From assembly GCF_900188415.1 (NCBI RefSeq), contig NZ_FZNV01000004.1, positions 232,763-296,762 of the forward strand: a DNA stretch of 64,000 nucleotides. The letters are read 5' to 3'. Under the pieces are notes generated by a model. That model worked only from the letters and a program-made list of their open reading frames with translations, made no database searches and was not told the DNA's origin. Below are positions 1 through 7,748 of this stretch, piece after piece. The stretch comes from Maribacter sedimenticola (GTDB lineage Bacteria; Bacteroidota; Bacteroidia; Flavobacteriales; Flavobacteriaceae). A program made the translations under genes and the position numbers. Each line of letters opens with the position of its first letter. The stretch's first letter is position 1.

Positions 1-2084
1 AGTACCTCCTGTAATCCAATATTTTTTTGGTCGATGGATTTTTGCTGAATCAGTCTTGAAGCTCTTTCCGGATGCAATAAAAAGCCCAAGGTCATATCTG
101 CAGCAGTTTCCACAGCGGAAAGGGCATCAAATGTAAGTCCTGTCTTCCCGTTAATGGATTCCCGTGTTCTAGGATGTCCAAAGGCACGAGGCGGAAACAA
201 TTTCAACTTATCCTTCGGAATAGCGATAACCTCCGCATTAACGGTATTTAGGATACTGGTCAACGCATCTTTCTGCATGTCTTTATCCGCAATTTCAACA
301 ATGTTCTGGCCATCTCCTTTAACCGCATAATTATATTCCAACCCTCCAATAAGCTTTGCTACAGCCTCTGTTTGGTATCTATGAAAGAAATAAAGGGGCA
401 CAAAAACATCTTCTAATACAGCAAAGGCCTCCCCAGTTCTAATATTGTTCTCCGAAAAATTATTAATTGCCGTTTTCCTAATTTTTAGCATTTCATCCAG
501 TTCCTTACTTACATTGGTACCGTTGTCCCATAAGTGTGCAAGAACATGTGCGCTACCTTGGGGCCTTGCATCTTGATCGGTTATAAAGCGTAGGCCGTTA
601 GCTGTAGCTTGGTCCAAAATTTTATCCAATTCTTCTTTTTCGTTTACACCTTCAGGAAAGGTTTCATATGAATACGCAACTGAAACCTTGTCCCATGCTC
701 CAATACCATTTTCATAGGCATTTGAAAATTCCACTTCACCATTATGTAATGTAAATTGCGGGTGGGGATAGTCCATCACCGAAGCTTTATTGGTGGTACT
801 GGCAGCATAATTATGCGCAAAACCAAGGGTGTGGCCAATTTCATGGGCAGATAATTGCCTAATACGTGCTATGGCCATTTGTAACATTGGTTCATAATTA
901 TCGTCCCGTTCTGCAAAAGGTTGTTTCATTAAGGCCTGTGCAATTAAAAAATCCTGCCTTATGCGCAAACTACCTAGGCTTACGTGGCCTTTCATTATTT
1001 CACCTGTACGTGGATCCGTTATACTGCTACCATAGCTCCAACCTCTGGTAGACCTATGCACCCATTGTATAACGTTGTAGCGTACATCCAATTGATCTGC
1101 ATCATCTGGTAAGATCTTGACCTGAAATGCATCTTTGTAACCTATGGCTTCAAATGCTTGATTCCACCATCTACCCCCTTCCAAAAGGGCCGTACGTACC
1201 GGTTCTGGGGTGCCGTTGTCCAAATAATATATTATGGGTTCTACGGCTTCGCTCAATTTGGCAGTAGGGTCCTTCTTTTCAAGCCTATGTCTTCTAATGA
1301 ATCTTTTTAAGATTGACGATTCTACCGGTGTAGCATAATCATAATAACTAAAAGGTGATGCTCCGGAACGCGGATCAAACTCCCGTGGTTCATAACCATC
1401 ATCCGGCAAGGCTATAAAAGAATGATGCTCGGCAACGGTTATCAAATTGGCATTGGGGGTCACACTTCTAATATAGCTTCCGGCAGGCTCTCCTTTAAAA
1501 GTAAGTGTTACATCAAATTCTACGTTTTGCGGAAAAGCTTTTGTCCGTTCCATAGCCATGGCGCTCTTTGACTTGTCCAAACTATAAGCGCCCTGCTTAG
1601 TTCGCTTTAAACGATTGGCAACGCCATGTGCATCCTGCATTAGAAAATCGGTAATATCTATGATATAGGTGCCATTTTTATCTTCCACTATAGGAAAACC
1701 ATAAAGAATAGATTTTGCAAACGCCTGTTCCACCGAGATACGTTCCAATTCATTTTCCGTATTGGCCCTGAATTTTAAATTTGGCTGCACCAAAAGCAAT
1801 TTACCACCTGCCTTTTTAAAATAAACAACCTGCTCGTCTCCCAATTGGCCGCGATCCAAACCTATATCATTACTTCCTATACCACTACTTAAGGAATAGA
1901 CATACAAAAATTCCTTGTTCAATTCCTTTACCTCCAAAAATATTTTATCTGTTTTTTCTTCATAGAAAAAATCAAAAAGGCCATCATACTTTTTCAGGTC
2001 CTTTTTTTTATCGCTGAACTGGCCCAACATTACATTGGCCGTTACCAATAACAATATGAATAGTGGCAGGTAATTTTTTTTCAT
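1..2084 (-). CDS. Secreted zinc-dependent metalloprotease (metzincin-like), 3' part off the window
   Basis: The reading frame opens with ATG at 2084 and stays open to the window edge, so about 694 residues are seen and the C-terminus is missing. It begins with a signal peptide ending near residue 22 (VMLGQ). The metzincin zinc signature HEIGHTLGFAHN starts at about residue 414 (forward strand 808-845), and about 20 residues later comes SVMDYP, which fits a Met-turn. These features match the large Bacteroidota zinc-dependent metalloproteases with DUF5117/DUF4953-type regions, which act in the periplasm or at the cell surface. The substrate is unknown. It is divergent from the ATP-grasp gene, with 195 bp between the two starts. 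Family assignment is firm from the motif; the precise subfamily is from memory. Confidence 0.9.
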   Translation of the reverse strand, partial: MKKNYLPLFILLLVTANVMLGQFSDKKKDLKKYDGLFDFFYEEKTDKIFLEVKELNKEFLYVYSLSSGIGSNDIGLDRGQLGDEQVVYFKKAGGKLLLVQPNLKFRANTENELERISVEQAFAKSILYGFPIVEDKNGTYIIDITDFLMQDAHGVANRLKRTKQGAYSLDKSKSAMAMERTKAFPQNVEFDVTLTFKGEPAGSYIRSVTPNANLITVAEHHSFIALPDDGYEPREFDPRSGASPFSYYDYATPVESSILKRFIRRHRLEKKDPTAKLSEAVEPIIYYLDNGTPEPVRTALLEGGRWWNQAFEAIGYKDAFQVKILPDDADQLDVRYNVIQWVHRSTRGWSYGSSITDPRTGEIMKGHVSLGSLRIRQDFLIAQALMKQPFAERDDNYEPMLQMAIARIRQLSAHEIGHTLGFAHNYAASTTNKASVMDYPHPQFTLHNGEVEFSNAYENGIGAWDKVSVAYSYETFPEGVNEKEELDKILDQATANGLRFITDQDARPQGSAHVLAHLWDNGTNVSKELDEMLKIRKTAINNFSENNIRTGEAFAVLEDVFVPLYFFHRYQTEAVAKLIGGLEYNYAVKGDGQNIVEIADKDMQKDALTSILNTVNAEVIAIPKDKLKLFPPRAFGHPRTRESINGKTGLTFDALSAVETAADMTLGFLLHPERASRLIQQKSIDQKNIGLQEV

Positions 2085-2279
2085 GGTCGTATAGTTTTTT
2101 CTAAAAGTATAGAAAAAGTAAGGAATACTAAAGACAACCTTATATCAAAATATGAAAAAACAGGCTTGATAAATAATGTGCCTAATTATTATTAAATATA
2201 AATTTCAACATGCCAATTAATACAAATATCACACCTATAAATCATACAATTTCATGTACCTTTTAGGAAAACAACTTCT

Positions 2280-3743
2280 ATGGCAAACATTGAGAGTCAA
2301 ATATTTGCATCATACCTTAGAAACCCCGATTTATATGATGAATTATACAATAGGGAAGGCAAAATTTCTGAAGTATATCAAAAATTATTCAATCTTTATG
2401 GAGAACATTCCATAAGCGATTATATAAATCTGAACTCAAAGGCAAAATCCTCTTTCTTTAATCAAGGAATTACTTTTCAAGTGTACGATGACAAGACCGT
2501 ACAGGAAAAAATTTTTCCTTTTGATTTGTTTCCGCGCATTATAGATGCCAATGAATGGGAAATCATAGAACAGGGCTCTATACAAAGAAGCAAAGCCTTA
2601 AATTTATTTTTATGGGACATTTATCACGACAAAAAAATTTTAAAGGATAAAATTGTTCCTTTGGACCTGATTACTTCATCCGCAAATTATCTGGATCAAA
2701 TGAACGGGATCGATCCCCCCGGTGGTATTTACAACCATATTTCCGGAACGGATATCATTAAACATAAAGACGGTCAATATTATGTTTTGGAAGATAATAT
2801 TAGATGCCCATCTGGTGTAAGTTATGTCATATGTAATAGAACAGCACTTAAAAAAGCCTTGTTTGGGGTATTTAACCATTATAAGACCCATGCGGTAACC
2901 AATTATGCAGAAAATCTTTTGGACCTTTTGGAAACTGTAAAACCAAATGGTGTTGACGTCCCCAATTGTGTAGTAATAACTCCGGGAATGTACAATTCAG
3001 CCTTTTACGAACATTCATATTTGGCCAAGACTATGGGCGTTGAACTTGTTGAAGGTAGGGATCTTTTTGTGGAGAACGATTTTGTCTATATGAAGACCAT
3101 TAAAGGTCCGGAAAAGGTAGATGTAATCTATAGAAGAATTGATGACCAATTCATTGACCCTTTGGAATTTAAACCGGATTCTTCCTTAGGGGTACCCGGT
3201 TTGTTCGCCGCATACAAAAAAGGAAATGTAACCTTAGCTAATGCACCGGGTACCGGGGTAGCAGATGATAAAGCGGTTTACACCTACATGCCACAGATTA
3301 TAAAATATTATTTAAACGAGGAACCTATTTTAAATAATGTACATACCTACCATTGTAGTAGGCCAGATGAATTGAAATATGTGCTAGAGAACATACAGGA
3401 ACTTGTCATTAAACCTGTGGATGAAGCGGGCGGTTATGGCATTTCCATTGGAAATAGACTGACCACGGACGAAATAGCGGAAGTCAGGAAGGTCATTAAG
3501 GATAATCCTCGCAAATACGTGGCGCAACCCATCATGTCATTATCGGTACACCCTACCTATATAGATGAAACAGAATCTTTTGAACAAAGACATGTGGATC
3601 TAAGGACATTTACGGTCTTAGGTAAGGACAAGGAATTTGTATTAAAAGGAGGATTAACACGTGTAGCGCTAAAAAGGGGAAATTTAATCGTAAACTCCTC
3701 TCAAGGTGGAGGATCAAAGGACACATGGGTTCTAAAAAAATAA
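2280..3743 (+). CDS. Circularly permuted ATP-grasp protein (COG2308/DUF407 type)
   Basis: 487 residues, close to the family's usual length. Visible family features are the DPPGGIYNHISGTDI stretch (about 145-159), EDNIRCPSGVSYV (about 171-183), YRRIDDQFIDP in the middle, and a glycine-rich VIKPVDEAGGYG loop (about 380-391) that would bind ATP, followed by a late RHVDLRTF motif. This family is a circularly permuted ATP-grasp ligase expected to form an amide or peptide bond at the cost of ATP, but its substrate is not established. The next gene starts 7 bp after its stop and a transglutaminase-like protease follows, the usual three-gene association. A TACCTTTT box about 35 bp upstream could be its promoter. 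No signal peptide, so cytoplasmic. Confidence 0.9.
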   Translation: MANIESQIFASYLRNPDLYDELYNREGKISEVYQKLFNLYGEHSISDYINLNSKAKSSFFNQGITFQVYDDKTVQEKIFPFDLFPRIIDANEWEIIEQGSIQRSKALNLFLWDIYHDKKILKDKIVPLDLITSSANYLDQMNGIDPPGGIYNHISGTDIIKHKDGQYYVLEDNIRCPSGVSYVICNRTALKKALFGVFNHYKTHAVTNYAENLLDLLETVKPNGVDVPNCVVITPGMYNSAFYEHSYLAKTMGVELVEGRDLFVENDFVYMKTIKGPEKVDVIYRRIDDQFIDPLEFKPDSSLGVPGLFAAYKKGNVTLANAPGTGVADDKAVYTYMPQIIKYYLNEEPILNNVHTYHCSRPDELKYVLENIQELVIKPVDEAGGYGISIGNRLTTDEIAEVRKVIKDNPRKYVAQPIMSLSVHPTYIDETESFEQRHVDLRTFTVLGKDKEFVLKGGLTRVALKRGNLIVNSSQGGGSKDTWVLKK

Positions 3744-3750
3744 AAACTAT

Positions 3751-4698
3751 ATGTTAGCAAGAGTAGCCAATAACCTTTTTTGGATGGGTCGTTATATAGA
3801 ACGATCGGAACACATAGCACGGTATTTAAACGTAAACTATTTTTCTTCCTTGGATGCACCCAACCAAAAATCGCAAAATAGACAATTTGTACTCCGTTCC
3901 ATGATGTTTATGGTTGGCAACCCAGTAAACGATGAAGATCAAGTTTTAAATGAAGCCGATATTTTGTATAAAATAGGTCTTGATCCCAATTATAGTTTTT
4001 CAATTCTGAACAATGTAAAATACGCAAGGGAAAATGCAAATAGCGCTCGCGATTTAATATCAACGGAACTCTACGAAGCCATAAATAAATTTTACCATTT
4101 TGTAATAAATTATCCTGCAGAGGTTTATGTTAAAAATGGTCTGCATGACTTCACCAATAATATTACGGAGATGACTGCGGTACTAAGGGGTAAAATAAGG
4201 GGAACTTTATTACATGATGCCACCTATGCTACTATTTTAATGGGGGTGAATATTGAAAGAGCCACCCAAATTACTCGTATGATAAATGCAAAATATAACG
4301 ATGCCCTAATGGCACAAGGCAGTTATGGCGATAAATTCAGCAAAAGTTTTGAATGGACCACTTTATTAAAATGCGCAGAGTCATATGATATGATGCGCAG
4401 GTATTACAAAAAAGCACCAACAAGCATTTCAACGTTAGAATTTTTGATTTTAAATCCTAATTGTCCTAGATCGGTAATGAACGCGCTTAATCAAGTAAAT
4501 GAACATGTAAAGGTATTGAACCCTGAAAAACGATATAACAAGGATTCTACAGCATTTTTAATTGGTAGGGTCAGGTCAGAATATGAGTTTAAATATATCG
4601 AAGAAATTGAGAATGATATAAAATCCTTTATTGAAAATATTCTGAACAGTTTGGATAAGATCAGTAATAAGGTAGATGCAGAGTTTTTTAATTATTAA
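3751..4698 (+). CDS. Alpha-E domain protein (COG2307 type)
   Basis: 315 residues, mostly helical by appearance. The N-terminus MLARVANNLFWMGRYIERSE is the hallmark of the alpha-E family, and AILMGVNIERATQITR-like helices follow in the second half. The family has no proven activity; it almost always accompanies the permuted ATP-grasp protein and is thought to be its partner, perhaps presenting substrate. It begins 7 bp after the ATP-grasp stop codon and ends 25 bp before the ATG of the transglutaminase gene, so the three genes form one operon. No signal peptide or membrane segment is seen. Confidence 0.88.
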   Translation: MLARVANNLFWMGRYIERSEHIARYLNVNYFSSLDAPNQKSQNRQFVLRSMMFMVGNPVNDEDQVLNEADILYKIGLDPNYSFSILNNVKYARENANSARDLISTELYEAINKFYHFVINYPAEVYVKNGLHDFTNNITEMTAVLRGKIRGTLLHDATYATILMGVNIERATQITRMINAKYNDALMAQGSYGDKFSKSFEWTTLLKCAESYDMMRRYYKKAPTSISTLEFLILNPNCPRSVMNALNQVNEHVKVLNPEKRYNKDSTAFLIGRVRSEYEFKYIEEIENDIKSFIENILNSLDKISNKVDAEFFNY

Positions 4699-4713
4699 AC
4701 AGCACAAAACAAG

Positions 4714-4721
4714 TACCTTTG
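4714..4721 (+). promoter_or_regulatory. TAnnTTTG promoter box abutting the transglutaminase start
   Basis: TACCTTTG matches the Bacteroidota -7 element. Its last G is 2 bp before the ATG at 4724 and 5 bp before the ATG at 4727, so a transcript from it would be leaderless or nearly so. No good -33 TTTG is visible at the expected distance, which weakens the call. Confidence 0.4.
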
Positions 4722-4723
4722 CC

Positions 4724-5578
4724 ATGATGCCGAACAAATATGAAATTACCTATACCGCAGAAAATCATTATGACCATTGGGTATATGATGCATATTGGCA
4801 ATTCCTTATTATACCCATGGAAAACCAAAGTCAATTTGGTGTTGAAATAGAATTTTACAATTCACTTTACGCAAATATTGAGTATTCTACCAATGGCTAT
4901 GGTTTTAAAACCATAAGAATACACCCTAAAAAGAAGTTTGACAACATATCCTTCAAAGCCAATTTTGAATTTTTCAAGAAAGAAGAAAATCCATTTAACT
5001 TTCCATTAGATCTGGATATTTTCAAAGGTTACCAAATGCTTGAAAAACTTGACTTTAAAATAAGTTTTGAACGTTTTTTGAAAGCCACTCAATTTACCCA
5101 ATTGGAGAAAGCACATGAAACCATGTTCATCTTTGACCCCAAAACATCTATTTTCGACAATCTTCAAGCCCTTAACCACTGGACCTTTAAATTTATACAG
5201 TTTAAGACTGGTGTAACAGATGTTGATACTTTGCTGACGGAAATTGTGTTAAAAAAACAAGGTGTTTGTCAAGATTTTACGCATTTGTTCTGTGCATTGG
5301 CCAGAAAAAACGGGGTTCCTACCCGGTACGTATCAGGTTACTTAAACCAGGGAAGTGGTTTTTTTGGCGATTCTCAGATGCATGCTTGGGCAGAAGCATA
5401 TATTCCTGAAATTGGCTGGAAAGGTTTTGACCCTACCAATAATATTTTGGCGAACATTAATCACATTAAAGTCTGTCACGGCAAGGATTACAATGATTGC
5501 GCCCCATTAAAAGGTGTGGTATATTCACAAGGAAAAAACCAGACTTCGCATACGGTAACCGTTCAAAGTCAACAATAG
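4724..5578 (+). CDS. Transglutaminase-like cysteine protease (COG1305 type)
   Basis: About 284 residues. An N-terminal beta-rich domain is followed by a transglutaminase-like core with the catalytic triad in place: Cys182 in GVCQDFTHLF, His220 in MHAWAEAY and Asp236 in GFDPTNN, counted from the ATG at 4724. The frame is open upstream to 4676, inside the alpha-E gene, but only through a non-ATG start; the tandem ATGs at 4724 and 4727 fit family N-termini better. A TACCTTTG box at 4714-4721 lies directly in front of them. Proteins of this type hydrolyse or transfer amide bonds; with the ATP-grasp and alpha-E proteins it probably processes the same peptide-like substrate. No export signal is visible. 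Confidence 0.88.
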   Translation: MMPNKYEITYTAENHYDHWVYDAYWQFLIIPMENQSQFGVEIEFYNSLYANIEYSTNGYGFKTIRIHPKKKFDNISFKANFEFFKKEENPFNFPLDLDIFKGYQMLEKLDFKISFERFLKATQFTQLEKAHETMFIFDPKTSIFDNLQALNHWTFKFIQFKTGVTDVDTLLTEIVLKKQGVCQDFTHLFCALARKNGVPTRYVSGYLNQGSGFFGDSQMHAWAEAYIPEIGWKGFDPTNNILANINHIKVCHGKDYNDCAPLKGVVYSQGKNQTSHTVTVQSQQ

Positions 5579-5642
5579 GTATTGTAAAAATTACTTCCCA
5601 AAGTATATAAAAGAGTCTTACTTTTACCTAAAATTTAAATTT

Positions 5643-6744
5643 ATGAACATTACTACAGACCACTACAAAGGTCTTATAGATCGCCTTGGTGCGTTAAGGA
5701 GGTATCTTTGACATTGATGCCAAATTAATAGAAATAGAGAATGAACAGGAAAAGACCTTGGCCCCAGATTTCTGGAACAATCCACAGGAGGCCCAGGCAC
5801 ATATGAAATATATCCAATCCAAAAAGCAATGGGTAGATGATTACAATGCAGCAGAAGCCATTATTGCAGAATTGGAGGTATTGATAGAATTTCATCAAGA
5901 AGGTGAGGTTTCTGAAGATGAGGTAGCTGATCAATATGAAAAAGCCCTTAATGTTCTTGAAAAAATGGAATTCAAGAATATGTTATCTGAAGAAGGTGAT
6001 GAATTGCCTGCAGTCCTACAAATAACCGCAGGTGCCGGTGGTACTGAAAGTTGTGATTGGGCGGCAATGCTCATGCGTATGTATATGATGTGGGCAGAAA
6101 AAAATGGATTTAAGATCAAGGAGCTCAACTATCAAGAAGGAGATGTAGCCGGTATAAAGACCGTGACGTTGGAGATAGATGGCGAATTCGGTTTTGGTTG
6201 GCTTAAAGGTGAAAATGGTGTACATAGATTGGTGCGTATTTCCCCTTTTGATAGTAACGCAAAACGGCATACTTCTTTTGTATCCGTATATGTATACCCT
6301 TTGGTAGATGATAGCATTGAGGTGGATGTCAACCCAGCGGATATTACGATTACTACCGCAAGATCCAGTGGTGCAGGTGGTCAAAACGTAAACAAAGTGG
6401 AAACCAAAGTACAGCTAACCCACCACCCAACGGGAATTCAGATTTCATGTTCAGACAGTAGAAGCCAGCATGACAACAGGGCTACGGCAATGAAGATGCT
6501 TAAATCGCAATTATATGAAATAGAATTGCGTAAAAAAATGGAAGCCAGGCAAGAAATAGAATCGTCTAAAATGAAGATTGAATGGGGTTCGCAGATTAGA
6601 AATTATGTCATGCACCCTTATAAACTGGTAAAAGATGTGCGTACCGGGGAAGAAACCGGAAATATTGACGCCGTAATGGATGGTGATATAGATAGGTTCT
6701 TAAAAGCCTTTTTAATGATGATGGGCCAAAAAGAGGAAGAGTAA
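5643..6744 (+). CDS. prfB: Peptide chain release factor 2 with programmed +1 frameshift
   Basis: RF2 ends translation at UGA and UAA codons. The gene is read in two frames: 22 codons from ATG 5643 to CTT at 5706-5708, an in-frame TGA at 5709-5711, then +1 from GAC at 5710 to the stop at 6744, giving about 366 residues, the normal RF2 length. The shift site TATCTTTGAC is preceded by AAGGAGG, the internal Shine-Dalgarno-like stimulator known from E. coli prfB. The product carries the SPF stop-codon recognition motif (RISPFDS) and the GGQ peptidyl-hydrolysis motif (GAGGQNVNK). Frameshifting at the UGA lets RF2 level control its own synthesis. An annotation starting at the TTG at 5758 would lose the N-terminal 38 residues. 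Confidence 0.95.
5697..5712 (+). promoter_or_regulatory. prfB: prfB +1 recoding site
   Basis: AGGAGG TAT CTT TGA C: a purine-rich ribosome-binding stimulator 3 nt before the CTT slippery codon, followed by the UGA stop and C, the poor termination context found in autoregulated prfB genes. The downstream +1 frame continues without interruption to the RF2 C-terminus. Confidence 0.93.
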
Positions 6745-6806
6745 CACTTTTAAGGTTTACTGATGTTTTCCTATATTGTAAATTAAGTATATATAGTAAA
6801 AATACC

Positions 6807-7160
6807 ATGATTAAGATCTACCATAATCCCAGATGTAGAAAATCTAGGGAAGGCCTTGAAATTTTAGAAAATTCTGGCAAGAAATTTGAAGTAATTAGAT
6901 ATCTGGATGATGTCCCAACGAAGAAGGAACTTAAAGAAGTAATCAGCTGCCTGGACATTAAACCTATAAATTTGGTGAGGAAGTCAGAGTCAATTTGGAA
7001 GGAAAAATTTAAAAATAGACCATTGAGCGATGAAGAAATAATAGATGCAATGATATCCTATCCTAAACTAATAGAAAGGCCAATCGTTATTAAAAACAAT
7101 AGTGCCGTTATTGGTAGACCACCAGAAAATATATCCAATCTAATTAATGGAGAGGTTTAA
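6807..7160 (+). CDS. ArsC/Spx-family thioredoxin-fold protein
   Basis: 117 residues, the standard length for the ArsC family. The N-terminus has the active-site pattern HNPRCRKSREG with the nucleophilic Cys10, and the C-terminal half has the ERPIV segment with the arginine that binds the oxyanion in arsenate reductases. It may reduce arsenate using glutathione or glutaredoxin, but many proteins of this family in Bacteroidota are generic and no ars genes surround it. It stands 63 bp downstream of prfB, on the same strand. Confidence 0.88.
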   Translation: MIKIYHNPRCRKSREGLEILENSGKKFEVIRYLDDVPTKKELKEVISCLDIKPINLVRKSESIWKEKFKNRPLSDEEIIDAMISYPKLIERPIVIKNNSAVIGRPPENISNLINGEV

Positions 7161-7234
7161 GTAGACCGTAAATATCTTAACAAATAATTAACCAAACACG
7201 GTTAAACCTAATTGAAAAATTATAATCAAAGCAC

Positions 7235-7744
7235 ATGAAAAAAGTAGCAAAATTCAGTAGTCTTAAGTTCTTGATCTTACTGTCGGTTCTATTTGCAGGT
7301 AGCGAGCTATATGCCCAATATGGATATGGTAGCGGTTATGGTTACGGCTCTAGGGGTGGTTATGGTTATGGCAGACAAAGAAGTTCCATACCGCAAGCTC
7401 AGGAGACCCAAAAAGAACCAGAGCCCAAAACTGCAGAGGAATTGGTAGATGGAGAAATGCCTAGAATTACAGAAGCTCTTGGATTAAATGAATTTGAGCA
7501 GGCAGTTTTAAGTTCGGTACTTAAAAAATATGTACAAGAACGAATAGAAGCTCAAATATTAAAGCTTCCTCCAGAAAAAATGAGGGAAGTTTATGATAAT
7601 ATTACAAAAAGACAGGACGAGGAATTAAAGGCTGGACTACCGTTAGAAAAGTACGAAGCCTTTGTTGCTTTACAAAAAGATGGTGTATCAAAAACACTGA
7701 AGAAAAAAAAGAAAAAAACTAAACGAAAGAAACCTAAAAATTGA
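7235..7744 (+). CDS. Secreted Gly/Tyr-rich protein with lysine-rich tail, unknown function
   Basis: 169 residues, not recognised as a named family. A clear signal peptide ends near residue 28 (ELYAQ). It is followed by a low-complexity Gly/Tyr segment (YGYGSGYGYGSRGGYGYG), a Pro/Glu-rich linker, a helical region of about 100 residues, and a C-terminus that is almost pure lysine (LKKKKKKTKRKKPKN). The lysine tail is encoded by runs of A that could slip. The following receptor gene starts 5 bp after the stop, so the two are translationally linked and probably act together at the outer membrane. The helical part might be a binding or signalling domain; this is inference. Confidence 0.8.
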   Translation: MKKVAKFSSLKFLILLSVLFAGSELYAQYGYGSGYGYGSRGGYGYGRQRSSIPQAQETQKEPEPKTAEELVDGEMPRITEALGLNEFEQAVLSSVLKKYVQERIEAQILKLPPEKMREVYDNITKRQDEELKAGLPLEKYEAFVALQKDGVSKTLKKKKKKTKRKKPKN

Positions 7745-7748
7745 TTTG

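Noticed and set aside
4676..4723. Extended start for the transglutaminase gene at 4676, overlapping the alpha-E gene.
   Set aside because: The start would be non-ATG and the extra residues have no family counterpart; the ATGs at 4724/4727 follow a promoter box.
5703..5710. TATCTTTG inside prfB looks like a -7 promoter box.
   Set aside because: It is the prfB recoding site TAT CTT TGA C and is explained by frameshifting; no -33 box is at the right distance.
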